DNA of 64,000 nucleotides, taken from the NCBI GenBank assembly GCA_948579355.1, contig CAPAOV010000001.1:124001-188000 (forward strand), in the 5' to 3' direction. The DNA is from an uncultured Eubacterium sp. GTDB lineage: Bacteria; Bacillota; Clostridia; Lachnospirales; Lachnospiraceae. How positions within the stretch are numbered: the first letter of the stretch is position 1; each line of letters begins with the position of its first letter. The position numbers and the translations under genes are program-made. A model generated the notes under the pieces. It was given only the letters and a program-made list of their open reading frames with translations, made no database searches and was not told the origin of the DNA. Of the stretch, positions 33,306 to 41,776 are shown piece by piece.

Positions 33306-33406
33306 AAAAAGGTCTCCTTTCCTGACGATAATATGTGTATGATATTCTTTACAATGACAATGTAACATTTGGCTATGGCACAAAAATGTCACTTTGCGCC
33401 AACCTC

Positions 33407-33435
33407 TTGAAATCTGTTTTTCTACATGTTAAAGT
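33407..33435 (+). promoter_or_regulatory. Promoter of the two-component operon
   Basis: TTGAAA (33407-33412), 17-nt spacer, TAAAGT (33430-33435), about 50 bp before the response regulator. Confidence 0.5.
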
Positions 33436-33484
33436 ATCAATAAATAAATCAAATAAACTCGGATTTTGAAACGGAGGGAGAGAA

Positions 33485-34174
33485 ATGCAACGGATTTTGA
33501 TTGTTGATGATAACGAAGATATTCGCGAGGTATTGGGTACTTATGTTGCGAAAGAGGGATTTGAGCCGGTAGTTGCCAAAGATGGTTTTGAGGCTCTGGA
33601 TATGTTTCACAAAACGAATCCGGCAGTTATTTTATTGGATGTTATGATGCCGGGCATGGACGGGTATAAAGTATGCGAGAGGATACGCAAAGAGTCGGAT
33701 GTTCCGATTCTTTTAGTTACGGCAAAAGGGGAAGACTATGAGCGTGTCATGGGACTGGATATCGGAGCCGATGACTATATTGTAAAACCTTTCAACGCTA
33801 CCGAAGTTATGGCGCGCGTGCGTGCCGTTCTCCGCCGTATGGGGAGAGCAGATACAACCGATGATAAAAAGGTGCTTAACATTAGTGATTTAACGATTAA
33901 CATTGAGGCATATACCGTTTATGTAGGCGCAGAAAAATTGCCGATGACGAAAAAGGAAGTAGAGACGATGTGGATACTTGCAGGCAATCCGAGTAAAGTA
34001 TTTACGAGGGATAATCTGTTAGACAGTTTATGGGGACAGGATTATTTTGGCGACAGCCGTACGGTAGACTCTCATATTAAACGGCTGCGTGCCAAGTTGG
34101 ACAAAGTACCACATCCGGATTGGGAAATTAAGACGATTTGGGGATTAGGTTACAAATTTGAATTGACGGTATAA
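33485..34174 (+). CDS. OmpR/PhoB-family response regulator
   Basis: A 229-aa DNA-binding regulator. The receiver domain (~1-115) has the acidic pair VDDN, phospho-acceptor Asp52 in LLDVMMPGMDG, and Lys in IVKPF. The winged-helix domain (~130-229) has DSRTVDSHIKRLRAKL and the final WGLGYKFE. ATG 33485 follows GGAGGGAGAG. It is paired with the histidine kinase 16 bp downstream. The signal is unknown; the target genes cannot be read here. Confidence 0.95.
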   Translation: MQRILIVDDNEDIREVLGTYVAKEGFEPVVAKDGFEALDMFHKTNPAVILLDVMMPGMDGYKVCERIRKESDVPILLVTAKGEDYERVMGLDIGADDYIVKPFNATEVMARVRAVLRRMGRADTTDDKKVLNISDLTINIEAYTVYVGAEKLPMTKKEVETMWILAGNPSKVFTRDNLLDSLWGQDYFGDSRTVDSHIKRLRAKLDKVPHPDWEIKTIWGLGYKFELTV

Positions 34175-34190
34175 GGAAATATAAAAAAAT

Positions 34191-35648
34191 ATGAAGAAGA
34201 TATTTTGGCGTGTGTTAATATATTTCAGCGTTGTGTTATTAGTTTTTACGATTTTGATAGGGTTAATGTTTACCCGCTTTAACCGGACGAACATTGTCGG
34301 TGCGTACAAACAGCAGTTAGGGGACTTAGCTACCGGTGTATCCAAGCGTACCAGTCGTGCGGCAAAAGATGGAAATGTAGAGGATTTTATCAATTATCTT
34401 CGCGCCATTGAAGATTTTGGAAATCTTCAGCACATTGATATTTGGATTGTGTCCAACACAAAAAGTAAAGCAGCCTTGGATCCGGACTATACGAATGTGG
34501 ATTTGAATAGTATAAAATTGCCGGAGCAGACGCAGGCAATTTTACAGACTGCGTTTGCTGGAAAAAAGAAAAACTATAGTGCATACGATGATATGTATAA
34601 GAAAGAAATGCTGCATCTGGCTCAGCCGATTCGCAATAAAAGCGGCGAAGTGAGCGGCGCCGTTCTCGTATCCGGTCCTATGGAAATGCAGGAAAACACC
34701 GTTGTACAGTACCAGAAATATATGTTCATTTGTATCATAGTGGGAGGGGTACTGGCGTTTGTTCTGGCTTTGTATTTTTCGAGGCAGTTAGTGCAGCCGA
34801 TTATAAAAATTAAAGAAGCTGCCCTTGTTTTGGCAGCGGGAGAGTATGCGCACAAGACAGGTATTGTGCGCAGAGATGAGTTGGGGGCGTTGGCGGAAAG
34901 TATGGATATCCTCTCCGAACGGCTCGTGGAGGCAGAACAATTCCGCGAAGATTTAGAGCAGAGCAGGCGTGACTTCTTTTCTAACGTGTCACATGAACTG
35001 CGGACGCCGATTGCCGTTGTCAAGGGATATGCGGATACGCTGGCGGACGGATATGTCACGGATGAGAAAAAGCAGAAAGAATACATTGAGAGAATCCGCA
35101 GGGAGTGCAGCGGTATGGAACGGCTCGTTTCTGATTTGCTGATTCTGTCACGAATGCAAAATCCGGATTATGAGCTGAATATGGAAGTGCTGAACGTCAT
35201 TGCGGTAGCGCAGGACGCCATGCGCAGCATGCGTATTCTGATGAAAGAAAAGGATTTGACAGGCGAAGTAACATATGAGGACGAATGCTCTCTTATCAAT
35301 GGAGACTATGATAGAATACGACAGCTATTTACGATTCTTTTGCAAAATGCGGTCAAATACTCGGACGAGAGAAGCACGGTTGCCGCACATATTGCCCGTG
35401 GAAACGGCAAGATTACCGTCAGCGTACATGACTATGGAAGTGTAATTCCCGAACAGGAATGGGAAAGTGTATTTGAAAAATTTTACCGCGCCAGCAATCA
35501 TGGCGAAAAAGAAGGCTCCGGCCTTGGGCTTGTTGTGGCGAAAAATATTGTGGAACGCCATAAGGGGCATATTTTTGTCCGCAGCGACAAAAAAGGGGGA
35601 ACTTGTTTTACAATAGAATTTCCAGAAACTTCTGAAAAAATTTCTTGA
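34191..35648 (+). CDS. Membrane sensor histidine kinase
   Basis: A 485-aa kinase partner of the upstream regulator. Membrane helix ~5-27, an extracytoplasmic sensor of about 150 residues, second helix ~180-200, HAMP (~200-252), then HisKA with the phospho-accepting His (about 267) in NVSHELRTP. The ATPase domain has N-box QLFTILLQNAVKY, FEKFYRASNHGEKEGSGLGL and the G2 box. The ribosome site is weak (AAGGAAAT), consistent with coupled expression after the regulator. The sensor domain is not a recognised type. Confidence 0.93.
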   Translation: MKKIFWRVLIYFSVVLLVFTILIGLMFTRFNRTNIVGAYKQQLGDLATGVSKRTSRAAKDGNVEDFINYLRAIEDFGNLQHIDIWIVSNTKSKAALDPDYTNVDLNSIKLPEQTQAILQTAFAGKKKNYSAYDDMYKKEMLHLAQPIRNKSGEVSGAVLVSGPMEMQENTVVQYQKYMFICIIVGGVLAFVLALYFSRQLVQPIIKIKEAALVLAAGEYAHKTGIVRRDELGALAESMDILSERLVEAEQFREDLEQSRRDFFSNVSHELRTPIAVVKGYADTLADGYVTDEKKQKEYIERIRRECSGMERLVSDLLILSRMQNPDYELNMEVLNVIAVAQDAMRSMRILMKEKDLTGEVTYEDECSLINGDYDRIRQLFTILLQNAVKYSDERSTVAAHIARGNGKITVSVHDYGSVIPEQEWESVFEKFYRASNHGEKEGSGLGLVVAKNIVERHKGHIFVRSDKKGGTCFTIEFPETSEKIS

Positions 35649-35652
35649 TATA

Positions 35653-35681
35653 TTGGCAATTTTTCAGTATACTAGTAATAA
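35653..35681 (+). promoter_or_regulatory. Promoter of 6S RNA
   Basis: TTGGCA (35653-35658), 17-nt spacer, TAATAA (35676-35681), giving a start near 35690, just before the closing stem of the RNA. Confidence 0.65.
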
Positions 35682-35691
35682 CAAAATAAGT

Positions 35692-35893
35692 GTGTTTCCT
35701 GAAATGTTCGATACCTTCTGAATTTTTGAACCTACAATACTTTAAACGGGATTCCTATATCTGTAGTTGGATGTCGGGCCGTCACTGCCGCGAGGTATTA
35801 TGGTCACATAGCAACGGAAGGCAGAAGATTACATGCGGTCGCCCACCTAGCACTAGCTAGGAGTCAAAAATCAGGAGCCGGCATTTTGGGTAT
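35692..35893 (+). ncRNA. ssrS: 6S RNA
   Basis: The region has the 6S signature: a closing stem CCTGAAATG (35698-35706) against CATTTTGGG (35882-35890), the 5' segment TGAACCTACAATACTT, then ACGGGATTCC, and the GGATGTCGGGCCGTC segment on the way to the central bubble. 6S RNA mimics an open promoter and binds sigma-A RNA polymerase in stationary phase. Length is about 195 nt, as expected. It stands alone between the kinase and nadE, with its own promoter and terminator. Exact ends are approximate. Confidence 0.85.
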
Positions 35894-35905
35894 ATACGAA
35901 TATTT

Positions 35906-35940
35906 GGGCAGCGAATTATCGCTGCCCTTAAGTCATTTTA
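35906..35940 (+). terminator. Terminator after 6S RNA
   Basis: GGGCAGCG (35906-35913) pairs with CGCTGCCC (35920-35927), 6-nt loop, then a T-rich run ending in TTTT. Confidence 0.8.
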
Positions 35941-35959
35941 AAGGAAAGTGGAGATTGTT

Positions 35960-37906
35960 ATGAAAAATGGATTCTTAAAAGTGGCGGTATCGACACCGGA
36001 CTTAAAAGTGGCAGATTGCCAATATAACAAACAACAGCTTGTAAAAAAGACGATAGAAATGGATAAGAAAGGTGTAAAACTTTTGGTTTTTCCGGAGTTG
36101 TCGTTGACCGGATACACCTGCGGCGACTTGTTTTTGCAGGACACATTACTGCGCGGCGCCAAAGAGGCGCTTTTTGCGTTTGTGCAGGAGACAAAACAAA
36201 CGGAGATTGTTACCGTTCTCGGTATGCCGTTAGAGCATAAGGGGAAGCTGTACAATGTTGCCGTTGTCGTCGACCACGGCAGTATCCGCGGCGTTGTGCC
36301 GAAAACATTTCTGCCGAATTACGGTGAATTTTATGAGGCGAGGCAGTTTTCGCCGGGGATTGGAGAGATTTCGTGGCATATGTTTGAAAACGGCGAGATG
36401 GTACCTTTTGGCTCTAATCAGGTATTTGTCGACTATGTGCGTGAGCAATTATGTTTTGCGGTTGAGATTTGCGAAGATTTGTGGATGCCGAATCCGCCGT
36501 CGACCAAATTAGTCTCATCCAATGCACTGCTTGTCGTCAACTTATCGGCCAGCAATGAATTGACCGGAAAATCGCAGTATCGCCGCGAACTCGTTAAAGG
36601 GCAGTCGGCGCGGACGATTTGTGCTTATTTGTATGCCGATGCCGGCGAGGGAGAATCGACGACGGATATGGTATATGCCGGGCACAATATGATTGTGGAA
36701 AACGGTATTCTCTTAGCTGAGAGCAGGCCATTTGCGGCTGACAAAGATTTGATAACGGAAATTGATTTGGGACGGCTGCAAAGCGAGCGCCGTCGCATGG
36801 GCACATTCTTTCAGCGTCCGGAGGGAGAAAAATATCCGGCCCTGTTACAAAATAGCTGCCAATTTGGCAAAGACGAAGAGACGGTGCTGACAAGAACGTA
36901 TGAGAAAACCCCGTTCGTTCCCGCGGATTCTGAACATCGGGAAGAGCGTTGCAGGGAAATTATGGATATTCAGTCAAACGGACTGGCGAAGCGGCTGCGT
37001 CATATCGGCTGCCGGCATGCCGTCATCGGCTTATCCGGAGGGTTGGATTCTACATTGGCGCTTTTAGTTACCGTATGCGCCTTTGAACTGCTGCGACTGC
37101 CAAGAGAGGGAATTGTATGTGTGACGATGCCGTGTTTCGGCACGACAGACCGCACGTATGACAATGCGGTGAAACTGGCGTCAGAGCTTGGCACAACGCT
37201 GAGGGAAATCCCGATTAAGGAAGCTGTATTGGAGCATTTTGCAAATATTGGACAGGACAAAGACACACATGATATCACCTATGAAAACAGTCAGGCGAGG
37301 GAGCGCACGCAAATTCTTATGGATATTGCCAATCAGGTAAACGGACTCGTCATCGGTACGGGCGATATGTCTGAGCTGGCGCTTGGTTGGGCCACATACA
37401 ACGGCGACCATATGTCGATGTACGGAGTGAACTGCTCCGTGCCAAAGACGTTAGTGCGCTATCTGGTGCAGTTTTTTGCTGATACGTGCGGCAATGACGC
37501 CTTAAAAGAAATCCTCTATGACGTTTTGGATACGCCGATTAGTCCGGAACTGCTGCCGCCGAAAGACGGAGAAATCGCCCAGAAAACAGAAGATATCGTA
37601 GGGCCTTATGAGCTGCATGATTTCTTCCTTTACTATATGATGCGTTTCGGTTTTACGCCAAAAAAGATATTTCGTCTGGCGGTGTACGCCTTTGAGGATG
37701 AATATGACGAAGAGACAATTTTGCACTGGTTGTCCACATTCTGTCATCGATTCTTCCGGCAGCAGTACAAACGTTCCTGTCTACCGGATGGACCAAAGGT
37801 GGGAACGGTATCCTTATCTCCGCGCGGTGATTTGCGGATGCCGAGTGATGCGAGCGACGCACTGTGGAGGGCGGAATTAGACAGTATTCGTGACAGCCTT
37901 GTCTAA
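35960..37906 (+). CDS. nadE: Glutamine-dependent NAD+ synthetase
   Basis: A 648-aa enzyme for the last step of NAD synthesis: deamido-NAD+ amidation using glutamine and ATP. ATG 35960 is 6 nt after AGTGGAG; a GTG at 35948 is less likely. The N-terminal nitrilase-type glutaminase (~1-300) has Glu in FPELSLTGY, Lys in VPKTFLPNYGEF and Cys in EICEDLW. The C-terminal synthetase has the P-loop IGLSGGLDST (~360) and TGDMSELALGW. The length fits the two-domain form. Its 3' end overlaps the convergent minus-strand gene by 30 bp. Confidence 0.95.
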   Translation: MKNGFLKVAVSTPDLKVADCQYNKQQLVKKTIEMDKKGVKLLVFPELSLTGYTCGDLFLQDTLLRGAKEALFAFVQETKQTEIVTVLGMPLEHKGKLYNVAVVVDHGSIRGVVPKTFLPNYGEFYEARQFSPGIGEISWHMFENGEMVPFGSNQVFVDYVREQLCFAVEICEDLWMPNPPSTKLVSSNALLVVNLSASNELTGKSQYRRELVKGQSARTICAYLYADAGEGESTTDMVYAGHNMIVENGILLAESRPFAADKDLITEIDLGRLQSERRRMGTFFQRPEGEKYPALLQNSCQFGKDEETVLTRTYEKTPFVPADSEHREERCREIMDIQSNGLAKRLRHIGCRHAVIGLSGGLDSTLALLVTVCAFELLRLPREGIVCVTMPCFGTTDRTYDNAVKLASELGTTLREIPIKEAVLEHFANIGQDKDTHDITYENSQARERTQILMDIANQVNGLVIGTGDMSELALGWATYNGDHMSMYGVNCSVPKTLVRYLVQFFADTCGNDALKEILYDVLDTPISPELLPPKDGEIAQKTEDIVGPYELHDFFLYYMMRFGFTPKKIFRLAVYAFEDEYDEETILHWLSTFCHRFFRQQYKRSCLPDGPKVGTVSLSPRGDLRMPSDASDALWRAELDSIRDSLV

Positions 37907-38323
37907 TGCGGTGCGAATGCCCTCGATTAACAGGGTTTCCGTGTATTTACTCTTCTCGGAAAGTGGAATGTCGTCCAGAGAAGTTCCGGCAACCAATTGT
38001 TTTTCAATTGTCTCCAGAGATGGTTTCACAAGCGGGTACATGGTTGTGACGGATTTATCTAAATTCACAAGAGATACACTCTTAATCTGGTCAGCATCTA
38101 CGACAAGTTCCAGATTCAGTGTCGATTCGCCAAGTTTGACCTGTGAGGTGTAAACGCCGGGAGCGTATGTGCTGCCCGTTTGTTCCGTCTTGTTATCGTC
38201 GGATGATTTGGAGGGTAAAAACATAAAGACAAGCAGCAGAATGAGCAGGATACCGAGTCCTGCGAAGATTGCCGTATAAATTAATTCTTTTGTCTGGATG
38301 ACAATGATTTTTGTTTTTGCCAT
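37877..38323 (-). CDS. Membrane-anchored protein with FMN_bind-like domain
   Basis: A 148-aa protein with an N-terminal membrane helix (~14-36) and an extracytoplasmic domain. The pattern YAPGVYTSQVKLGESTLNLELVVDADQIKSV resembles FMN_bind-type folds, but the flavin attachment motif (S/TGAT) is absent, so flavin binding is doubtful. Function is unknown. It is convergent with nadE (30-bp overlap of 3' ends) and divergent from addB. Ribosome site AAAGGAGGC precedes the ATG. Confidence 0.6.
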   Translation of the reverse strand: MAKTKIIVIQTKELIYTAIFAGLGILLILLLVFMFLPSKSSDDNKTEQTGSTYAPGVYTSQVKLGESTLNLELVVDADQIKSVSLVNLDKSVTTMYPLVKPSLETIEKQLVAGTSLDDIPLSEKSKYTETLLIEGIRTALDKAVTNTV

Positions 38324-38422
38324 GGAATAGCCTCCTTTGGTGTTTACCGTGGTAATGTGCTTATTGCTAATATATGAGCGGACAGGCGTAACTATGCGTG
38401 GTTTTTGAAAGGGGGACAGGCC

Positions 38423-41400
38423 GTGGCATTACAATTTATTACAGGGGCGTCGGGCAGCGGGAAAAGTTCGGAATTATATACCCGAATCCGTAAGGAAGCG
38501 GCAAAGAATCCGGACACGCAATACTTTTTTCTCGTGCCTGACCAGTTTACGCTCGAGACGCAGCGCACGCTGGTAGAGCAAAATGACGGCAAGGGAATAC
38601 TCAATATCGACGTCCTCAGTTTTCACCGGCTTGCATACCGTGCGTTTGAAGAGATTCCCGCAATGAGGAAGACCGTGTTGGAAGATATGGGGAAAATGAT
38701 GCTTCTTCGCAAAGTATTCACGGAGCAAAAGAAGAATTTATTATACTTTAAGCGAGGCTTGCACCGGATTGGTTTTTTGGATGAGTGCAAGTCCTTTTTG
38801 TGCGAGCTGGCCCAGTATGCCATAAGCGACGAGGACTTTGAGACAATGCTTTCTGCGGTAGGGAAAGACAGTTTGATGGGATTAAAACTCAGGGATATCC
38901 GCCTCATCTACCGGAAATTCCAAGAGAAATCAGGCGATACCTATATGATGGCGGAAGAGCTGGTGCCGCAGTTGACCGGCATTGTGAGCAGCATGCAGAA
39001 GATAACAGACAGTGTGATTTGTCTGGATGGTTTTACCGGTTTTACGCCGACCCAGTATGAACTGCTGGGTGAACTGCTATCTTGTTGTCGGGATATGTAT
39101 GTGACGGTGACGACAGATGTTGGCGGGAAACGCAGCCATGTTTTCCGGATTAGTTCGGAGACGATTCGCCATCTGACAAGGCGGGCAGGTGAGCGGGGGG
39201 TACCCGTGTCGGCTCCGGTTTACACGGGAAAAGGCCCCGAACACATTCCATACCGCGTTGCCGACAATGAAGAACTTGCCTTTCTGGAAAAAAATCTCTT
39301 TTGCTTCAGTCCGCAGCAATGGTTGTCCGAGCCGGAAAATGTAGCGGTTGTCCTGTGCCACAGAGAGTGGGACGAAGCCGCTTATGTGGCGAGAAAGATT
39401 TGGTGGATGGTGCAGGAACAGGGATATCAATATGAGGATTTTGCCGTGGTGACGGCGAATATAGCCGCCTATGAGCAGGAATTGTCAAAAGAAATGCAGC
39501 GGTTTGCCATCCCCTTTTTTATGGATTATAAAAAGAGCATAGGAGCGAATGCCATGGCGGAGTTCATCGTGGCGTTCTGCAATATGGCCGAGAAAGGACT
39601 GGATTACGAGAGCACATTTCGTTTTCTGCGCTGCGGATTGTCGCCGCTGACAAATGAGCAGACCGACCGTCTGGAAAATTATGTGCTGGCGCAGGGGCGT
39701 CGGGGATTGGCGGCATATCAGCAGGAGTGGCAGCGGGATGTCAGGCATTTGGATATAGTTGAGATAAATGAATACCGACGGACTTTTTTGAATGCGGTGG
39801 AAGAGACGCTGCTGGCGCTTCAGGGAGGAAAAAAGACTGTCCGTGACTTTACGACAATACTGTATCAGTTATTGCTGAAAAATAACGTATATGACAGGCT
39901 GCGGGAAAAGAGCAGGCAGTTTGAGAAAGACGGACAGATAATTTTCGCCAATGAGTACCGGGGAATCTATCGTCTTATGATGAATCTGCTGGATGAGCTG
40001 GTAGAATTGATGGGCTTGGAAACGGTGACCTTTCATGAATACGCAGAGTTGCTTGGCGCTGGTATTTCCGAGGGATTAGTGGGCTTTATTCCACCTGCTT
40101 CTCACGAAGTTGTCATAGGCGATGTGCGCCGTACCCGATTGAAAAACGTAAAAGTCCTGTTCTTTCTCGGGGTAAATGACGACTGCATTCCCAAAAGCGC
40201 AGGGGCGCCGGGGATATTGTCAGAAGCGGAGAGAAGAAAGCTTGCCGCAGCGGGAGTACAATTGTCCGAAGAGGCGGAGAAAGAAGCTTATACAGAGCAG
40301 TTTTATCTGTATCTGGCGCTGACGAAAGCTTCTGACAAAATCATACTGACGTATTCTGCCATGAGCGCTGACGGAACGAGCAAACGCCCGGCCTATCTGA
40401 TTGATAAGATACGAAGTCTCTATCCGAAACTAGCGGTGCAGTGGGAGGAACAGGAACAGTCGGTACATAAGATTCTCGGCAGTGACGCAGGAAAATCCTA
40501 TTTGCTCCGCCATCTGGCGGACGGAACATGCAAAGAAGACGATATATGGTGGGAAATCGCTGCCTTTTATGAAAAGAAACAGCCGGGCCTGTTGAGAAGA
40601 TGGCTGCATATCCGACAGGAGAGCAAGGGGAAAACACCGCTTCGCAAAGAGGCGGCAGAGCGTTTGTACGGAAAGATTATGGGGGGGAGCGTCACGCGTC
40701 TGGAGCAATTTGTAAAATGCCCGTATGCTCATTTTATACGCTATGGTTTGTGTTTGGAAGAAAGAGAACGGTTTGAAATCAGCGGCGTAGACCACGGAAA
40801 CATCTTTCATAAGTCATTAGAGCATTTTTCCCATGAACTGGAGAGGGCAGAGAAAGAGTGGCAGGACTTAACTGAAGAGGAGGCGAGACAGTTAGCCCGC
40901 AAGAGCATTGATTATGCGACGGAGCGATACGAGGGGAAGAAATATTTCCAGTCGAAGCGGACGGAGTTTATGCTGCGCCGTCTGAAAAATGAATTGGTTC
41001 ACTCGGTATGGGCGATGTGGCGCCAGATGAAAATGGGGGATTTTCATCAGCTCTATACGGAGAAACGTTTTTCCGGAAGAGGGGAAGAGGGATTGGAGGC
41101 GCTGCGTATCCCCTTGTCCGGCGGGAACGAGATTACTCTGCACGGCGTCATAGACAGAGTTGACGTCAGTTCCACGAAAGAGGGCGAATTAGTTAAGGTA
41201 GTGGATTACAAGAGCAGCGATTATGTAGAGCTATCGCTCTCGGAGGTGTATCACGGCCTGCAAATGCAGCTTGTCACGTATATGGCAGCGGCGAAAGAAC
41301 TTTTACAGAGAGAGAGGCCGGAGAGGGAGATTATTCCTGCTGCCATGTTGTATTACGCAATTAAAGAGAAGAATCTGGAGTGGAAAAAAGAGACGGAAGA

Positions 41401-41776
41401 ACAGCATGAGGAGCGGCTGCTGGAGAGTATGCAGAGCAAAGGATATGTAAACGCAGCGCCGGAAGTTCAGGAACGTCTGGATAACGAGTATCCGCACATG
41501 TTGTCAACACAACGGTTTGAGCAGCTTATGCGGCACACGCGGGAAAAGATGGCGGAATGCGGGGAGAAAATCATGGCGGGAGAGATAGAAGCCGCCCCGT
41601 ATGCGTATGACGGCAGCAGTGGATGTGATTACTGTGATTATCGTGGAATCTGCGGAATGGAGGCAGAAGAAGAGCGTGCGCATGCGCATGTACTGGAGGA
41701 TTTGCAAGACGAAGAAATATGGGAGGTGCTCCATGAGCGATATAACGTGGACAGCGGAACAGAAGAAAGTGATTGA
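38423..41776 (+). CDS. addB: AddB subunit of the AddAB helicase-nuclease
   Basis: A 1117-aa subunit of the enzyme that resects double-strand ends for RecA and degrades foreign linear DNA. GTG 38423 follows AAAGGGGG. It has an N-terminal ATP site TGASGSGKSS, a degenerate helicase body, and a C-terminal RecB-type nuclease (GVIDRVD .. VVDYKSSD). The Fe-S cluster Cys are in FVKCPYAHF and CDYCDYRGIC. It overlaps addA by 44 bp, so the two are coupled. Confidence 0.96.
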   Translation: MALQFITGASGSGKSSELYTRIRKEAAKNPDTQYFFLVPDQFTLETQRTLVEQNDGKGILNIDVLSFHRLAYRAFEEIPAMRKTVLEDMGKMMLLRKVFTEQKKNLLYFKRGLHRIGFLDECKSFLCELAQYAISDEDFETMLSAVGKDSLMGLKLRDIRLIYRKFQEKSGDTYMMAEELVPQLTGIVSSMQKITDSVICLDGFTGFTPTQYELLGELLSCCRDMYVTVTTDVGGKRSHVFRISSETIRHLTRRAGERGVPVSAPVYTGKGPEHIPYRVADNEELAFLEKNLFCFSPQQWLSEPENVAVVLCHREWDEAAYVARKIWWMVQEQGYQYEDFAVVTANIAAYEQELSKEMQRFAIPFFMDYKKSIGANAMAEFIVAFCNMAEKGLDYESTFRFLRCGLSPLTNEQTDRLENYVLAQGRRGLAAYQQEWQRDVRHLDIVEINEYRRTFLNAVEETLLALQGGKKTVRDFTTILYQLLLKNNVYDRLREKSRQFEKDGQIIFANEYRGIYRLMMNLLDELVELMGLETVTFHEYAELLGAGISEGLVGFIPPASHEVVIGDVRRTRLKNVKVLFFLGVNDDCIPKSAGAPGILSEAERRKLAAAGVQLSEEAEKEAYTEQFYLYLALTKASDKIILTYSAMSADGTSKRPAYLIDKIRSLYPKLAVQWEEQEQSVHKILGSDAGKSYLLRHLADGTCKEDDIWWEIAAFYEKKQPGLLRRWLHIRQESKGKTPLRKEAAERLYGKIMGGSVTRLEQFVKCPYAHFIRYGLCLEERERFEISGVDHGNIFHKSLEHFSHELERAEKEWQDLTEEEARQLARKSIDYATERYEGKKYFQSKRTEFMLRRLKNELVHSVWAMWRQMKMGDFHQLYTEKRFSGRGEEGLEALRIPLSGGNEITLHGVIDRVDVSSTKEGELVKVVDYKSSDYVELSLSEVYHGLQMQLVTYMAAAKELLQRERPEREIIPAAMLYYAIKEKNLEWKKETEEQHEERLLESMQSKGYVNAAPEVQERLDNEYPHMLSTQRFEQLMRHTREKMAECGEKIMAGEIEAAPYAYDGSSGCDYCDYRGICGMEAEEERAHAHVLEDLQDEEIWEVLHERYNVDSGTEESD

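Noticed and set aside
41601..41732. Longer AddA start within addB
   Set aside because: The extra residues are the addB C-terminus read in another frame; ATG 41733 has a good ribosome site and gives the standard N-terminus.
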